This document shows, piece by piece, positions 1-5,999 of a stretch of DNA of 6,621 nt (its first letter is position 1; each line of letters begins with the position of its first letter). Source of the DNA: DASVAL01 sp035649575. Its GTDB lineage: Bacteria; Planctomycetota; UBA1135; UBA2386. Under the pieces are notes generated by a model. The model saw nothing but the letters and a program-made list of their open reading frames with translations. It was not told the DNA's origin and made no database searches. Where the stretch lies: assembly GCA_035649575.1 (NCBI GenBank), contig DASRJH010000106.1:1-6621 (forward strand), given 5' to 3'. Position numbers and translations under genes: made by a program.

Positions 1-2
1 TC

Positions 3-1520
3 GACGCGCGCACACCGCCCGGCGGCGCGCGCCCGTTCGCCGTCGCGACGTCGTGTGCGCTGCTCGGCTTGACGCGGCTCGACCTGCTCGTGCTGGCGGG
101 CCCGGTGCTGCTCGCCAACCTGCGCGGCGAACGCCGCGTGCGCGCGGTGCTCGCCGCTGCCGCGGGCCTGCTGCCGCTCGGCGCGTGGAGCGCGTTCGCG
201 GCGCTCTACTACGGGTCGCCGTTCCCGATCACCGCCTACGCGAAGGCGTTCGACAACGGAGTCGCAGCGAGTGAGCTGCTCGTGCAGGGCGCCTTCTACT
301 TCGAGTTCTCGCTGCGCCACGACCCGCTGACGCTCGCGACGATCGTCGCCGGCGTGGTCGTCGGCGCAGCGTGGCGCGACCTGCGCGCGCGCCTGCTCGC
401 CCTGGGCATCCTGTTGTACTGCGTCTACGTACTGCGCGTCGGCGGCGACTTCATGGCGGGTCGTTTCTTCGTACCGCCGTTCGTCGTCGCAGTGGCGGTG
501 CTTGCGCGCGCGTTCGCACGGCTCGCGCCACGGTGGTCGTTCGCAGCGACCGCGGCTGCGCTCGGACTCGCGTTCGCGCCGGGCGCTCCCGACTGGTTGC
601 ACGCACCCGCGCAGGACACCGAGCCTCCGCTCGCGCACGGCATCATCGACGAACGGCGCTTCTACTACGTCAACTCTGGCCTGTTCAGTCCGAGCCTCGA
701 TGTAACGGAGCCCGGCCATGGCTCGCGGCGGCTGCGCGCCGATGGGCGCACGGCGCCGATCGTCATGAAGTGGGATGCCGTGGGTCGCTGTGCGTTCGCG
801 GCCGGCGAGCTGTTCCACTTCGTCGACTGCTGGATCGTCGACCCGCTGCTGATGCGGCTGCCGGTGTGGAAGCCCGGCGAATGGCGCATCGGCCATTTCA
901 CGCGCCTCGTGCCCGACGGCTACCTCGAGTCGCTCGCGTCGGGCGAGGACCGCCTCGCGCATCCGGGACTGCGCGCCTTCTACAGCGACCTGCGCCTCGT
1001 GATGCGGGCGCCGCTCTGGCAACACGAGCGGCTCGCCGCGCTGTGGCGGCTGTGGACCGGCGCGCACGCAGACGACATCGCGCGCTTCGTCGCCGACGAA
1101 TACCACAACCCGCCACGCCGCGCGGTGCGCCAGAGCGAGCTGCCGCGCGATGCGCGCGACGGCGAGTTCTGGTTCGACGACCCGCAGGCGATGGTCGTCG
1201 GGGCAGGCGGCCTGCGCATCGACTTCGACGGCCCCGTGGCTGCAGCGACGCTGCGCATCTCGCTCTCGCCGTGGACGAAGTACCGCCTCACGTTCCTCGC
1301 CGGCGAACGCGAGCTCGGCAGCATCGAGCTGCCAGGCGTTGTCGATCTCGGGCGCCCGCCGGCCGACGGCGGATTGCTGTCATACCTGCGGCGCGCGATA
1401 GGCCAGCACGTCTACGACGTTCCTGTGCCCGAGTGCGCACGCGGCTTCGATCGCTGCTTCGTCGACTGCGATCAGCTGCAGATTTTCGTCATCGCAGTCG
1501 GCGCCGTGCAGCCACTTTGA
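3..1520 (+). CDS. AftB-like GT-C family membrane glycosyltransferase, 3' part (5' end outside window)
   Basis: The frame is open from the left edge to a TGA at 1518-1520, giving 505 visible residues, so the true start lies upstream. Hydrophobic segments run to about residue 195: around 27-40, 48-69, 108-124, 129-145, 157-172 and 179-193. A soluble C-terminal half follows. Landmarks are GLTRLD (22-27), YYGSPFPITAYAK (69-81) and GGDFMAGRF (147-155). The soluble part carries DPLLMRLP (280-287) and WRIGHF...PDGYLES (294-310). This combination is what I know from AftB-like (arabinofuranosyltransferase-like) GT-C proteins, which move sugars from polyprenyl-phosphate carriers on the outer face of the membrane. 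Residues about 395-505 look like a beta-rich module. The donor and acceptor cannot be read from sequence. The catalytic N-terminal loop, where GT-C enzymes carry their acidic motif, is missing from the window. Family assignment is fairly secure; the exact sugar is unknown. Confidence 0.8.
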   Translation, partial: DARTPPGGARPFAVATSCALLGLTRLDLLVLAGPVLLANLRGERRVRAVLAAAAGLLPLGAWSAFAALYYGSPFPITAYAKAFDNGVAASELLVQGAFYFEFSLRHDPLTLATIVAGVVVGAAWRDLRARLLALGILLYCVYVLRVGGDFMAGRFFVPPFVVAVAVLARAFARLAPRWSFAATAAALGLAFAPGAPDWLHAPAQDTEPPLAHGIIDERRFYYVNSGLFSPSLDVTEPGHGSRRLRADGRTAPIVMKWDAVGRCAFAAGELFHFVDCWIVDPLLMRLPVWKPGEWRIGHFTRLVPDGYLESLASGEDRLAHPGLRAFYSDLRLVMRAPLWQHERLAALWRLWTGAHADDIARFVADEYHNPPRRAVRQSELPRDARDGEFWFDDPQAMVVGAGGLRIDFDGPVAAATLRISLSPWTKYRLTFLAGERELGSIELPGVVDLGRPPADGGLLSYLRRAIGQHVYDVPVPECARGFDRCFVDCDQLQIFVIAVGAVQPL

Positions 1521-1652
1521 CTCGCCACCGCCTCGATGCGGCTGCTGTCCAATCCCGGGCGGTTCGGCGGGCTCGAGCTCGAGCACTGACGCAGCTTCGC
1601 GGTCACCCACAGTGGTTTTCGACGCACGGCGACGGCGGTGGCAAGGCGCCGA

Positions 1653-1781
1653 TCACGGGCGCTCAGATCTGCGCTCCTGCAGGCACTCGAAGCGGGTTCG
1701 GAAGTCGCGATCAACCAGGAACTGCATCGAGTATTCCTCTGCCCCAGGTTCGTCCCGCCAGCCGGCGCGGAGCTGCCGGCG
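1653..1781 (-). pseudogene. Possible short gene remnant or tiny ORF
   Basis: On the minus strand a frame is open from just after a TAG (plus 1782-1784) to a TGA (plus 1653-1655). Its ATG at 1727 would give 24 residues beginning MQFLVDRDFRTRF. The codons after the ATG are mostly G/C-ending, more gene-like than either neighbouring stretch. No ribosome binding site or recognisable domain is present. It could be the tail of a decayed gene, a mobile intergenic repeat, or chance in GC-rich DNA. I do not recognise the peptide securely. Confidence 0.2.
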
Positions 1782-1782
1782 C

Positions 1783-1801
1783 TAGCATCCCGCGACCAGG
1801 A
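1783..1801 (+). promoter_or_regulatory. Probable -10 box and ribosome binding site of the hydrolase gene
   Basis: TAGCAT at 1783-1788 resembles a sigma-70 -10 element, and AGGA at 1798-1801 lies 7 bases before the ATG at 1809. A transcript from this box would have a leader of roughly 14 bases. No good -35 hexamer is visible 16-18 bases upstream, so the promoter is tentative. The ribosome binding site supports ATG 1809 over the upstream in-frame GTG. Confidence 0.4.
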
Positions 1802-1808
1802 CAAGTCC

Positions 1809-3104
1809 ATGCACCCTTTCCTCCGCCTCGCCGCCGCCGTTCCGTTCACCGCCTTCGCCGTCGCCCAGCAGAAGCCGCCGCCCCCCGCGGAAATCGACGC
1901 GCTGATCGCGAAGTTCTTCGCCGCCGACGACAAGACGAGCGAGGGCCACACCGAACGCGCCAGCATCCTCGACAAGCTCGCCGCCGTGCCGCCGCTCGAC
2001 GCGGCGCAGACGACGGCGTGGCAGGGCAAGATCCAGAAGGCGTGGGGCAAAGGCAAGAAGCTCGAGAAGGCGGGCGACAACTGGTTCTGGCCCGAGGACA
2101 AGAAGAAGAAGACCGCCGCGCGCGGCCGCTACATCGTCGGCGGCGAGAACAAGAAGCCGAAGGGCCTGGCGATCAACATGCACGGCGGCGGCGCCGGCGC
2201 CGGCGATGCGGGCTCGGCAGCGGGCGCCTACGAAGGCACGCTCGCGAAGCTCGGGCTGTTGATGATCGCTCCCGAGGTGCTCGAGAAGACCGAGCACGGT
2301 TGGACCGACTCCGGGACCGAGGAGTTCGTGCTCGACCTGCTCGATGCCGCGCTGCGCACCTGGAAGGTCGACCCCGACAAGGTGTTCTTCGTCGGCCACT
2401 CGATGGGTGGCTACGGCAGCTGGACGCTCGGCGGCCACCACGCCGACCGTGTCGCCGCGATCGCGCCGAGCGCCGGCGCGCCGACGCCGGTCCGCACGGC
2501 CGCTGACGGACCGATCATCGACGTGAAGGAGGGCGTGATCCCGTCGCTGCGCAACGTGTTCGTGTCGATCTACCAGAGCCTCGACGACGTGCAGGTGCCG
2601 CCCGAACCGAACCAGGTCGCCGCGAAGTTGCTCGCGGAAGCGGCGAAGAAGTGGGGCGGCTTCGAGCACACGTATTGGGAAGTGAACGGCCGCGGCCACG
2701 CCGAACCGCCGGGTGGCTACGAAGCACAGCTCGACAAGGTCGTGAAGCGAACGCGCACCGCCGTGCCCGACCGCATCGTCTGGCAGCCGGTATTGGCGTG
2801 GAAGCGGCAGTTCCACTGGCTGTACTGGGACTCGCCGGTGGCGAACGCGATCGTCGTCGCCGATCTCGATCGCAAGGCCAACACGGTCGTGATCACCTGC
2901 GACAAGCCGACTACCGGGCTCCACGTGCTGCTCGACGCGCGCGTCTTGGACCTGGCGCGCGAGGTGGTCGTGACGGTCAACGGCGCCGAGACGTTCCGCG
3001 GCAAGGCCGTGCCGTCGCTGGGGACGCTGCTGCGCACCAGCGACCACCCCGATCCCGAGCTGCAGTTCATCGCCCAGGTCCCCGCGTTCGCGAAGACCGG
3101 CTGA
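1809..3104 (+). CDS. Secreted alpha/beta hydrolase (PHB-depolymerase/prolyl-oligopeptidase-like serine esterase)
   Basis: The protein is 431 residues. ATG 1809 is chosen because it creates a signal peptide (Arg6, hydrophobic 7-18, likely cleavage after AVA at 17-19) and has AGGA 7 bases upstream. Residues 25-100 form a charged helical region with a lysine-rich patch (KGKKLEK, EDKKKK). The hydrolase core runs about 118-315. It contains an HGGG oxyanion-type motif at 125-128, the nucleophile elbow GHSMGG with Ser198, a probable acid Asp260 in DDVQVP, and His297 in GRGHAEPP. A C-terminal module (about 335-428) has the pattern DSPVAN...DLAREVVVTVNGAETFRG. I associate that beta-rich tail with planctomycete-type secreted hydrolases. 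It most likely hydrolyses ester bonds of an extracellular substrate. The substrate is unknown; esterase, depolymerase and peptidase roles remain possible. It appears to be transcribed alone, with the next gene 96 bases downstream behind its own promoter-like box. Confidence 0.85.
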   Translation: MHPFLRLAAAVPFTAFAVAQQKPPPPAEIDALIAKFFAADDKTSEGHTERASILDKLAAVPPLDAAQTTAWQGKIQKAWGKGKKLEKAGDNWFWPEDKKKKTAARGRYIVGGENKKPKGLAINMHGGGAGAGDAGSAAGAYEGTLAKLGLLMIAPEVLEKTEHGWTDSGTEEFVLDLLDAALRTWKVDPDKVFFVGHSMGGYGSWTLGGHHADRVAAIAPSAGAPTPVRTAADGPIIDVKEGVIPSLRNVFVSIYQSLDDVQVPPEPNQVAAKLLAEAAKKWGGFEHTYWEVNGRGHAEPPGGYEAQLDKVVKRTRTAVPDRIVWQPVLAWKRQFHWLYWDSPVANAIVVADLDRKANTVVITCDKPTTGLHVLLDARVLDLAREVVVTVNGAETFRGKAVPSLGTLLRTSDHPDPELQFIAQVPAFAKTG

Positions 3105-3151
3105 GCCTTGTGGCGGCGATGATGGGCGACCACTTCGGGAGAGCTCCGCAA

Positions 3152-3192
3152 TAGAATGCGGGGGCTACCGTAGCCGCGCGTTTCGCGCAGGA
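3152..3192 (+). promoter_or_regulatory. Putative promoter box, twin-hairpin leader and ribosome binding site of the membrane-protein pair
   Basis: TAGAAT at 3152-3157 is a good -10-like hexamer, though no clear -35 is visible. A start about 6-8 bases downstream would begin the RNA at or next to GGCTA. Two adjacent hairpins follow: GGCTA/TAGCC with loop CCG (3163-3175), then GCGCG/CGCGC with loop TTT (3176-3188). AGGA at 3189-3192 comes immediately after, 8 bases before ATG 3201. No T-run follows the hairpins, so a terminator for the upstream gene is less likely than a structured 5' leader. Confidence 0.4.
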
Positions 3193-3200
3193 TCCTGGCC

Positions 3201-3599
3201 ATGGAATTGATGCTCATCCTGATCCCCATCTTCGTGTTCGTGCTGCTGAAGGTCGTGCTCGACCACCGCGCGCAGGCCCGGGCCGACCACGTGCGCCTGC
3301 TGGAGGAAGCGCTGAAGAACCCGAGCATCGATCGGCCGACGATCGAGTCGTTGACCTACCAGCTGACCGGGCATCGGCCGCGACCGGCGGGCAGCAAGTT
3401 CATGGCACTGGTGCTGGCCATCGGCTGGCTCGGTCTGTTCGTCGGCATCGGCCTGTGGATCGCCGGCGAGAACGGCGGTCCGCGTGGCATGACGGTGGCC
3501 GGCATGATCGTCACGCTCGCCGGCTTCGGCTTCGTCACCTACCCGTTCGCGCTGCGCGAGCTCGACGCACGACGCCAACCGCAGCGAGGTGAAGGATGA
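3201..3599 (+). CDS. Small three-helix membrane protein, first of a paralogous pair
   Basis: The protein is 132 residues, of unassigned function. There is a membrane segment at about 3-20, then a charged cytoplasmic-type stretch (21-65) holding HRAQARADHVRLLEEALKNP, then a helix pair at about 67-88 and 97-117. It ends FALRELDARR. The layout resembles DUF6249-like proteins (one helix, a charged helical linker, two helices), but this is a resemblance of architecture only. ATG 3201 is preferred over ATG 3210 because AGGA lies 8 bases upstream. Its TGA overlaps the ATG of the next gene (ATGA), so the two are almost certainly co-translated. Both share the linker pattern LLxEALxxPxxD and the ending GFGxVTxPxALREL, which indicates an old duplication. 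Confidence 0.8.
   Translation: MELMLILIPIFVFVLLKVVLDHRAQARADHVRLLEEALKNPSIDRPTIESLTYQLTGHRPRPAGSKFMALVLAIGWLGLFVGIGLWIAGENGGPRGMTVAGMIVTLAGFGFVTYPFALRELDARRQPQRGEG
3586..3592 (+). promoter_or_regulatory. Ribosome binding site inside the upstream gene
   Basis: GAGGTGA is a strong Shine-Dalgarno match just before ATG 3596. It lies within the last codons of the preceding gene and fixes the start of the second membrane protein. With the ATGA overlap it supports translational coupling. Confidence 0.65.
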
Positions 3600-4048
3600 A
3601 CGGCCGTGAGCTCGCCCTGATCTGCAGCGCCGCCTGCTGCGTCATCGCGTTCTTCGTGTTGCTGTCGACGCGCCACAAACGCCGCGACGACTTCCGCACG
3701 CGGCGGCTCGATCTGCTGGCGGAAGCACTGCGCGACCCCAACCTCGATGCCGGCACGCGCTCCGAACTGCTGCGGGCGCTGGCGCGCGAACACGGCGGGT
3801 TCTCGGCGTGGATCTGGCAGCGCCTGCAGCAACCGATGTTGTGGCGGGTGCTTTGGTTCGGCGGCGGTTGGATGACGATGCTGCTGGGCGGGACGGCGCT
3901 GGCGACATACGCGCTGCGGATGGGAATGGTGAGGTCGTACGATGTGCCGGCGATCGTGATGCTCACCGCGCTCGGCTTCGGCATGGTGACGCTGCCGATG
4001 GCGCTGCGCGAGCTGCTGCGCCGCGACGGGACGTTGCCGTCGCGCTGA
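3596..4048 (+). CDS. Small three-helix membrane protein, second of a paralogous pair
   Basis: The protein is 150 residues, with no recognised enzyme motif. Membrane segments lie at about 6-24, 84-106 and 116-136. The linker (25-80) is rich in Arg, Lys, Asp and Glu and includes RRLDLLAEALRDPNLD. The third segment ends GFGMVTLPMALREL, nearly matching GFGFVTYPFALREL in the partner. It begins inside the partner's stop codon and has its own strong ribosome binding site, so the pair forms a two-gene operon. Compared with its partner, the linker is longer and has an aromatic stretch (FSAWIWQRL, 69-77) before the second helix. Two related subunits suggest a hetero-oligomer, but nothing here shows what it does. 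No sigma or anti-sigma partner is visible in the window. Confidence 0.8.
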   Translation: MNGRELALICSAACCVIAFFVLLSTRHKRRDDFRTRRLDLLAEALRDPNLDAGTRSELLRALAREHGGFSAWIWQRLQQPMLWRVLWFGGGWMTMLLGGTALATYALRMGMVRSYDVPAIVMLTALGFGMVTLPMALRELLRRDGTLPSR

Positions 4049-4129
4049 ACCTCCGGCAGCGACGTGCTGCACATGCACGGCGAACTGCTCCATTGCGTCG
4101 CTGAAGGTGATACGCACCTGATCGGCCGC
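4049..4129. other. Convergent spacer with two weak hairpins
   Basis: These 81 bases separate the convergent membrane-protein operon and the SGNH gene. Two short inverted repeats are present: GCAGC/GCTGC with a 5-base loop (4056-4070), and AGGTG/CACCT with a 5-base loop (4105-4119). Neither has a T-run on either strand. They could contribute to bidirectional termination, but they are too short for a confident terminator call. A minus-strand frame starting GTG near 4117 runs into the back of the plus-strand gene and is not supported as a gene. Confidence 0.35.
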
Positions 4130-5707
4130 TCACCGCGGCAGCAGAGTGTTCGCGCGCAGGAACGCCGCGACGAGCTCGGCCATGCGCCGGCTGCCGCGTT
4201 CGTTGAAATGGCAGTGGTCCAACGTGTCGTCGGCGGTGAACGCACCCGCCTCGAGCAGGCTCGCGGCGAACGGCACGCCGAGCTCGCGCGCGACGTCCGC
4301 GTTCACGCGGTTGTGCTCGTCGACGCCGAGGCGGAACGTCGCGTCGCTCGGCTTGCTCACGACGAAGTGCTGCGGCATCACGGCGACCTGGCGGCCCTGG
4401 CTGCGCACGAGCCGCACGAGCGTTCGCAGGTGGTCGCGGTAGACGCCGGCGCCGTTGCGAGCGAGCGCCGCCGCCCACGCCGCGGCGTCGGGGTAGGGGC
4501 GCGCGGTGAGGCCGCCGATACCGTTGCGCCGCAGCGGTTCCACGTACCGATGCAGATACCAGAGCCGGTAGCCGCCGGACCAACGCAGCCACGACACCGC
4601 GACGGGCAGCACCGAGCCGGCGCTGCGCCACGGCACACGGTAGTTCGAGTAATCGCGGGCCAGGTCGCCGAACAGCCTCGGATGCACGTCGTTGATGCCG
4701 ACATACAATAGCACGAGGTCCGGCTCGAGCGCCGACAGCAACGTCACGTAGTGGATCGTGTTCTCGAGCAGCGTGTAGCCGCCGACGCCGCCGTTGACCA
4801 CGTCGACGTCGGGACCGAGCTCGGCGCGCAGCTGCCGTTCGAGCGTCGCGACCCACGTGTCCTGTTCGTTCGCGAGCTGCTCGCCGTAGGTCGTGCTGCC
4901 GCCGAGCGCGAGCACGCGGAAGCGGACTTGCGGACGAGGCCGCAGCGGCTCCGTGCGACGGATCCGGTATGTGCGTTCGAACTGGCGCGCGACGCCGCTG
5001 GCGAAGTCGGGATTGAGCACGTAGTTCAGGTAGTGGTGCTCGGCGTATTGCACCGACTCGCCGTGGAACGAGCGGTCGGAGTCGCCGTCCAGCGCCGCAC
5101 GCGCGAGTGCGACAAGCGCCTCGGAGGCGTCGCCCAGCCGGTGACGGAACAAAACGCCGGCGAGCAGGTCGACGACGATCGCGATCGCGGCGAACACGAC
5201 CAGTGGTCGCGCCGCCAGCCGCAGCCGCCGCCAGCGGCCGGGCCGCGTGAGAACCCACAACGCGAGCCCCAGGGCGAAGGTGAAGTCGAGCAGCAGCAGC
5301 AGCAGGTGCGGCCACGGCGGCACCGGCCGGGCCAGCTCGGCCATGTACGTGCGCCCGTTCGTGTTCGGGTCGGAGCCGTCGCTGGTCGAGAACCGCAGCG
5401 CGTCGCGCCCGTGCGAGAACGCGCCGCCACCGCGTTCCCGGATCGTCGCGTGCAGCGTGTGCGCGGGACCGAGCGCGACCTGGTTCTCGAGCACGCGCAG
5501 CCGGGAGACGCCCGGCTCGTCGGCGTCGGATGGGACCGCCGCCGGCACCTGCGCCTGCCACGCCAATCCGCCGTCGGACGGGAACGGCCGCGCGAGGACG
5601 ACCGTCTGCACGGTCCACGACCCTGCCGGCCACCACACGAACGCGGTCGCGTGGATCAGGCCGATCAGGGCGAGCACGACCGCGGCAACGGCGATCCGGA
5701 CGAGCAT
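4130..5707 (-). CDS. Membrane-anchored SGNH/GDSL-family hydrolase with N-terminal extracytoplasmic domain
   Basis: The protein is 525 residues from ATG 5707. A membrane helix lies at 5-25, followed by an extracytoplasmic domain at about 28-130. That domain contains LGPAHTLHATIRERGGG and FSTSDGSDPNTNGRTY. Two more helices (133-154, 168-188) flank a very basic loop (RPGRWRRLRLAARP). By the positive-inside rule the loop is cytoplasmic and both soluble domains are outside. The SGNH domain (about 262-525) shows all blocks: GGSTTYG with Ser271, NGGVGGYT (305-312), GIND with Asn339, and DHCH with Asp497 and His500. The family hydrolyses or transfers acyl esters, often O-acetyl groups on surface glycans. 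The glycan role is inferred from topology and from the glycosyltransferase transcribed divergently. The frame stays open upstream of 5707 into the divergent gene, which cannot be real. An in-frame GTG at 5728 would add MAIARRS and is an alternative start. Neither start has a clear ribosome binding site. Confidence 0.85.
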   Translation of the reverse strand: MLVRIAVAAVVLALIGLIHATAFVWWPAGSWTVQTVVLARPFPSDGGLAWQAQVPAAVPSDADEPGVSRLRVLENQVALGPAHTLHATIRERGGGAFSHGRDALRFSTSDGSDPNTNGRTYMAELARPVPPWPHLLLLLLDFTFALGLALWVLTRPGRWRRLRLAARPLVVFAAIAIVVDLLAGVLFRHRLGDASEALVALARAALDGDSDRSFHGESVQYAEHHYLNYVLNPDFASGVARQFERTYRIRRTEPLRPRPQVRFRVLALGGSTTYGEQLANEQDTWVATLERQLRAELGPDVDVVNGGVGGYTLLENTIHYVTLLSALEPDLVLLYVGINDVHPRLFGDLARDYSNYRVPWRSAGSVLPVAVSWLRWSGGYRLWYLHRYVEPLRRNGIGGLTARPYPDAAAWAAALARNGAGVYRDHLRTLVRLVRSQGRQVAVMPQHFVVSKPSDATFRLGVDEHNRVNADVARELGVPFAASLLEAGAFTADDTLDHCHFNERGSRRMAELVAAFLRANTLLPR

Positions 5708-5717
5708 CGAGCGACGA

Positions 5718-5747
5718 GCAATAGCCACTGCGAGAGCGGCGGTCGAA
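5718..5747 (-). promoter_or_regulatory. Weak promoter-like pair just upstream of the SGNH gene
   Basis: Read on the minus strand, TTCGAC (plus 5742-5747) and TATTGC (plus 5718-5723) are separated by 18 bases. Transcription would start only a few bases before ATG 5707, giving a nearly leaderless mRNA. That would fit the missing ribosome binding site. Both hexamers are poor matches, so this is a suggestion only. Confidence 0.2.
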
Positions 5748-5869
5748 CGCGCGCTCGAGATTCGTCCGGCCCCGCGCGGCGGACACCCGAACTCGACGCC
5801 GTGGTGAAACCCAGCGGGTTCGCGGGAATGTTCCGTGTTCGTCCGCCCCGCGGCGATGGGAAAGTAATG

Positions 5870-5898
5870 AACGGCGGCTGCGAGCGCAGCCGGCCGTT
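5870..5898. repeat. Strong inverted repeat in the divergent spacer (operator or hairpin candidate)
   Basis: The left arm AACGGCGGCTGC (5870-5881) pairs with GCAGCCG (5886-5892) and CCGTT (5894-5898). This gives 12 base pairs with a 4-base loop and a single bulged G at 5893. The right end overlaps the putative -35 hexamer of the plus-strand gene. No T-run follows on either strand, which argues against an intrinsic terminator. It could be an operator for a dimeric regulator or simply a stable RNA hairpin. Confidence 0.5.
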
Positions 5899-5924
5899 GC
5901 CGCGTCGATCGCGCGGCGTACCAT
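5897..5924 (+). promoter_or_regulatory. Putative sigma-70-type promoter for the right-hand glycosyltransferase
   Basis: TTGCCG (5897-5902) and TACCAT (5919-5924) are 16 bases apart, a plausible -35/-10 pair facing the plus-strand gene. Transcription would start near 5931, leaving a leader of about 60 bases that contains the 21-codon ORF. The -35 box overlaps the inverted repeat at 5870-5898. Confidence 0.35.
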
Positions 5925-5933
5925 CGGCACGAT

Positions 5934-5999
5934 ATGCGCGCTGTCGAGCCGGGCAACCGTAGCCACGACGCAGCCCGAGGTCTCGTGCTGTGGGCGTGA
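5934..5999 (+). CDS. Possible 21-codon upstream ORF
   Basis: An ATG at 5934 opens 21 codons ending in TGA 5997-5999. The TGA overlaps GTG 5996-5998, one of the two possible starts of the downstream glycosyltransferase (a GTGA overlap). The encoded peptide has no recognisable signal, and there is no good ribosome binding site before its ATG. It may be a coupling leader peptide or chance. Confidence 0.2.
   Translation: MRAVEPGNRSHDAARGLVLWA

Larger units (their letters stand above)
1521..1808. other. Intergenic spacer between the glycosyltransferase and the secreted hydrolase
   Basis: This spacer of 288 bases has no full-length gene. The plus frame that leads into the hydrolase is open from a GTG at 1638, but its codons before 1809 have mixed third positions, unlike the strongly G/C-ending codons of the real genes. 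It also lacks any signal or domain, so I treat it as non-coding. A 14-base perfect palindrome of GCTCGAG type sits at 1571-1584. It has no loop and no T-run, so it is not a convincing terminator. The right end holds the probable hydrolase promoter and ribosome binding site. A short minus-strand frame at 1653-1781 is listed separately. Confidence 0.6.
5708..5989. other. Divergent intergenic spacer
   Basis: These 282 bases separate the two divergent envelope genes and should contain both promoters. Visible contents are a 12-bp inverted repeat (5870-5898), a promoter-like pair for the plus-strand gene (5897-5924), a weaker promoter-like pair for the minus-strand gene close to its ATG, and a 21-codon plus-strand ORF at 5934-5999. 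The AT-richest spot is around 5861-5870. No full-length gene fits. Confidence 0.6.

Noticed and set aside
1571..1584. Perfect palindrome GCTCGAGCTCGAGC considered as a terminator or operator
   Set aside because: It is a tandem CTCGAG repeat with no loop, no T-run and no promoter nearby.
1638..1808. Upstream GTG start adding 57 residues to the hydrolase
   Set aside because: The added codons lack the G/C third-position bias, and the extension would bury the signal peptide that begins at ATG 1809.
371..2506. Very long plus-strand open frame of 711 codons crossing the glycosyltransferase, the spacer and the hydrolase
   Set aside because: Its product is an arginine/alanine-rich low-complexity string typical of off-frame GC-rich DNA, and it overlaps two genes with clear family motifs.
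1782..3047. Antisense open frame of 421 codons over the hydrolase
   Set aside because: It has no motifs or signals and is rich in Arg, Val, His and Leu, as expected for the shadow of a gene with G/C-ending codons.
4048..4117. Minus-strand frame beginning GTG at 4117 after the SGNH stop, read as a downstream gene
   Set aside because: It continues only as low-complexity shadow of the plus-strand membrane protein genes and has no ribosome binding site or domain.
4751..5962. Plus-strand open frame of 403 codons opposite the SGNH gene
   Set aside because: Its composition is Arg/Gln/Asp/Glu-rich shadow, whereas the minus-strand frame holds a complete set of SGNH motifs.
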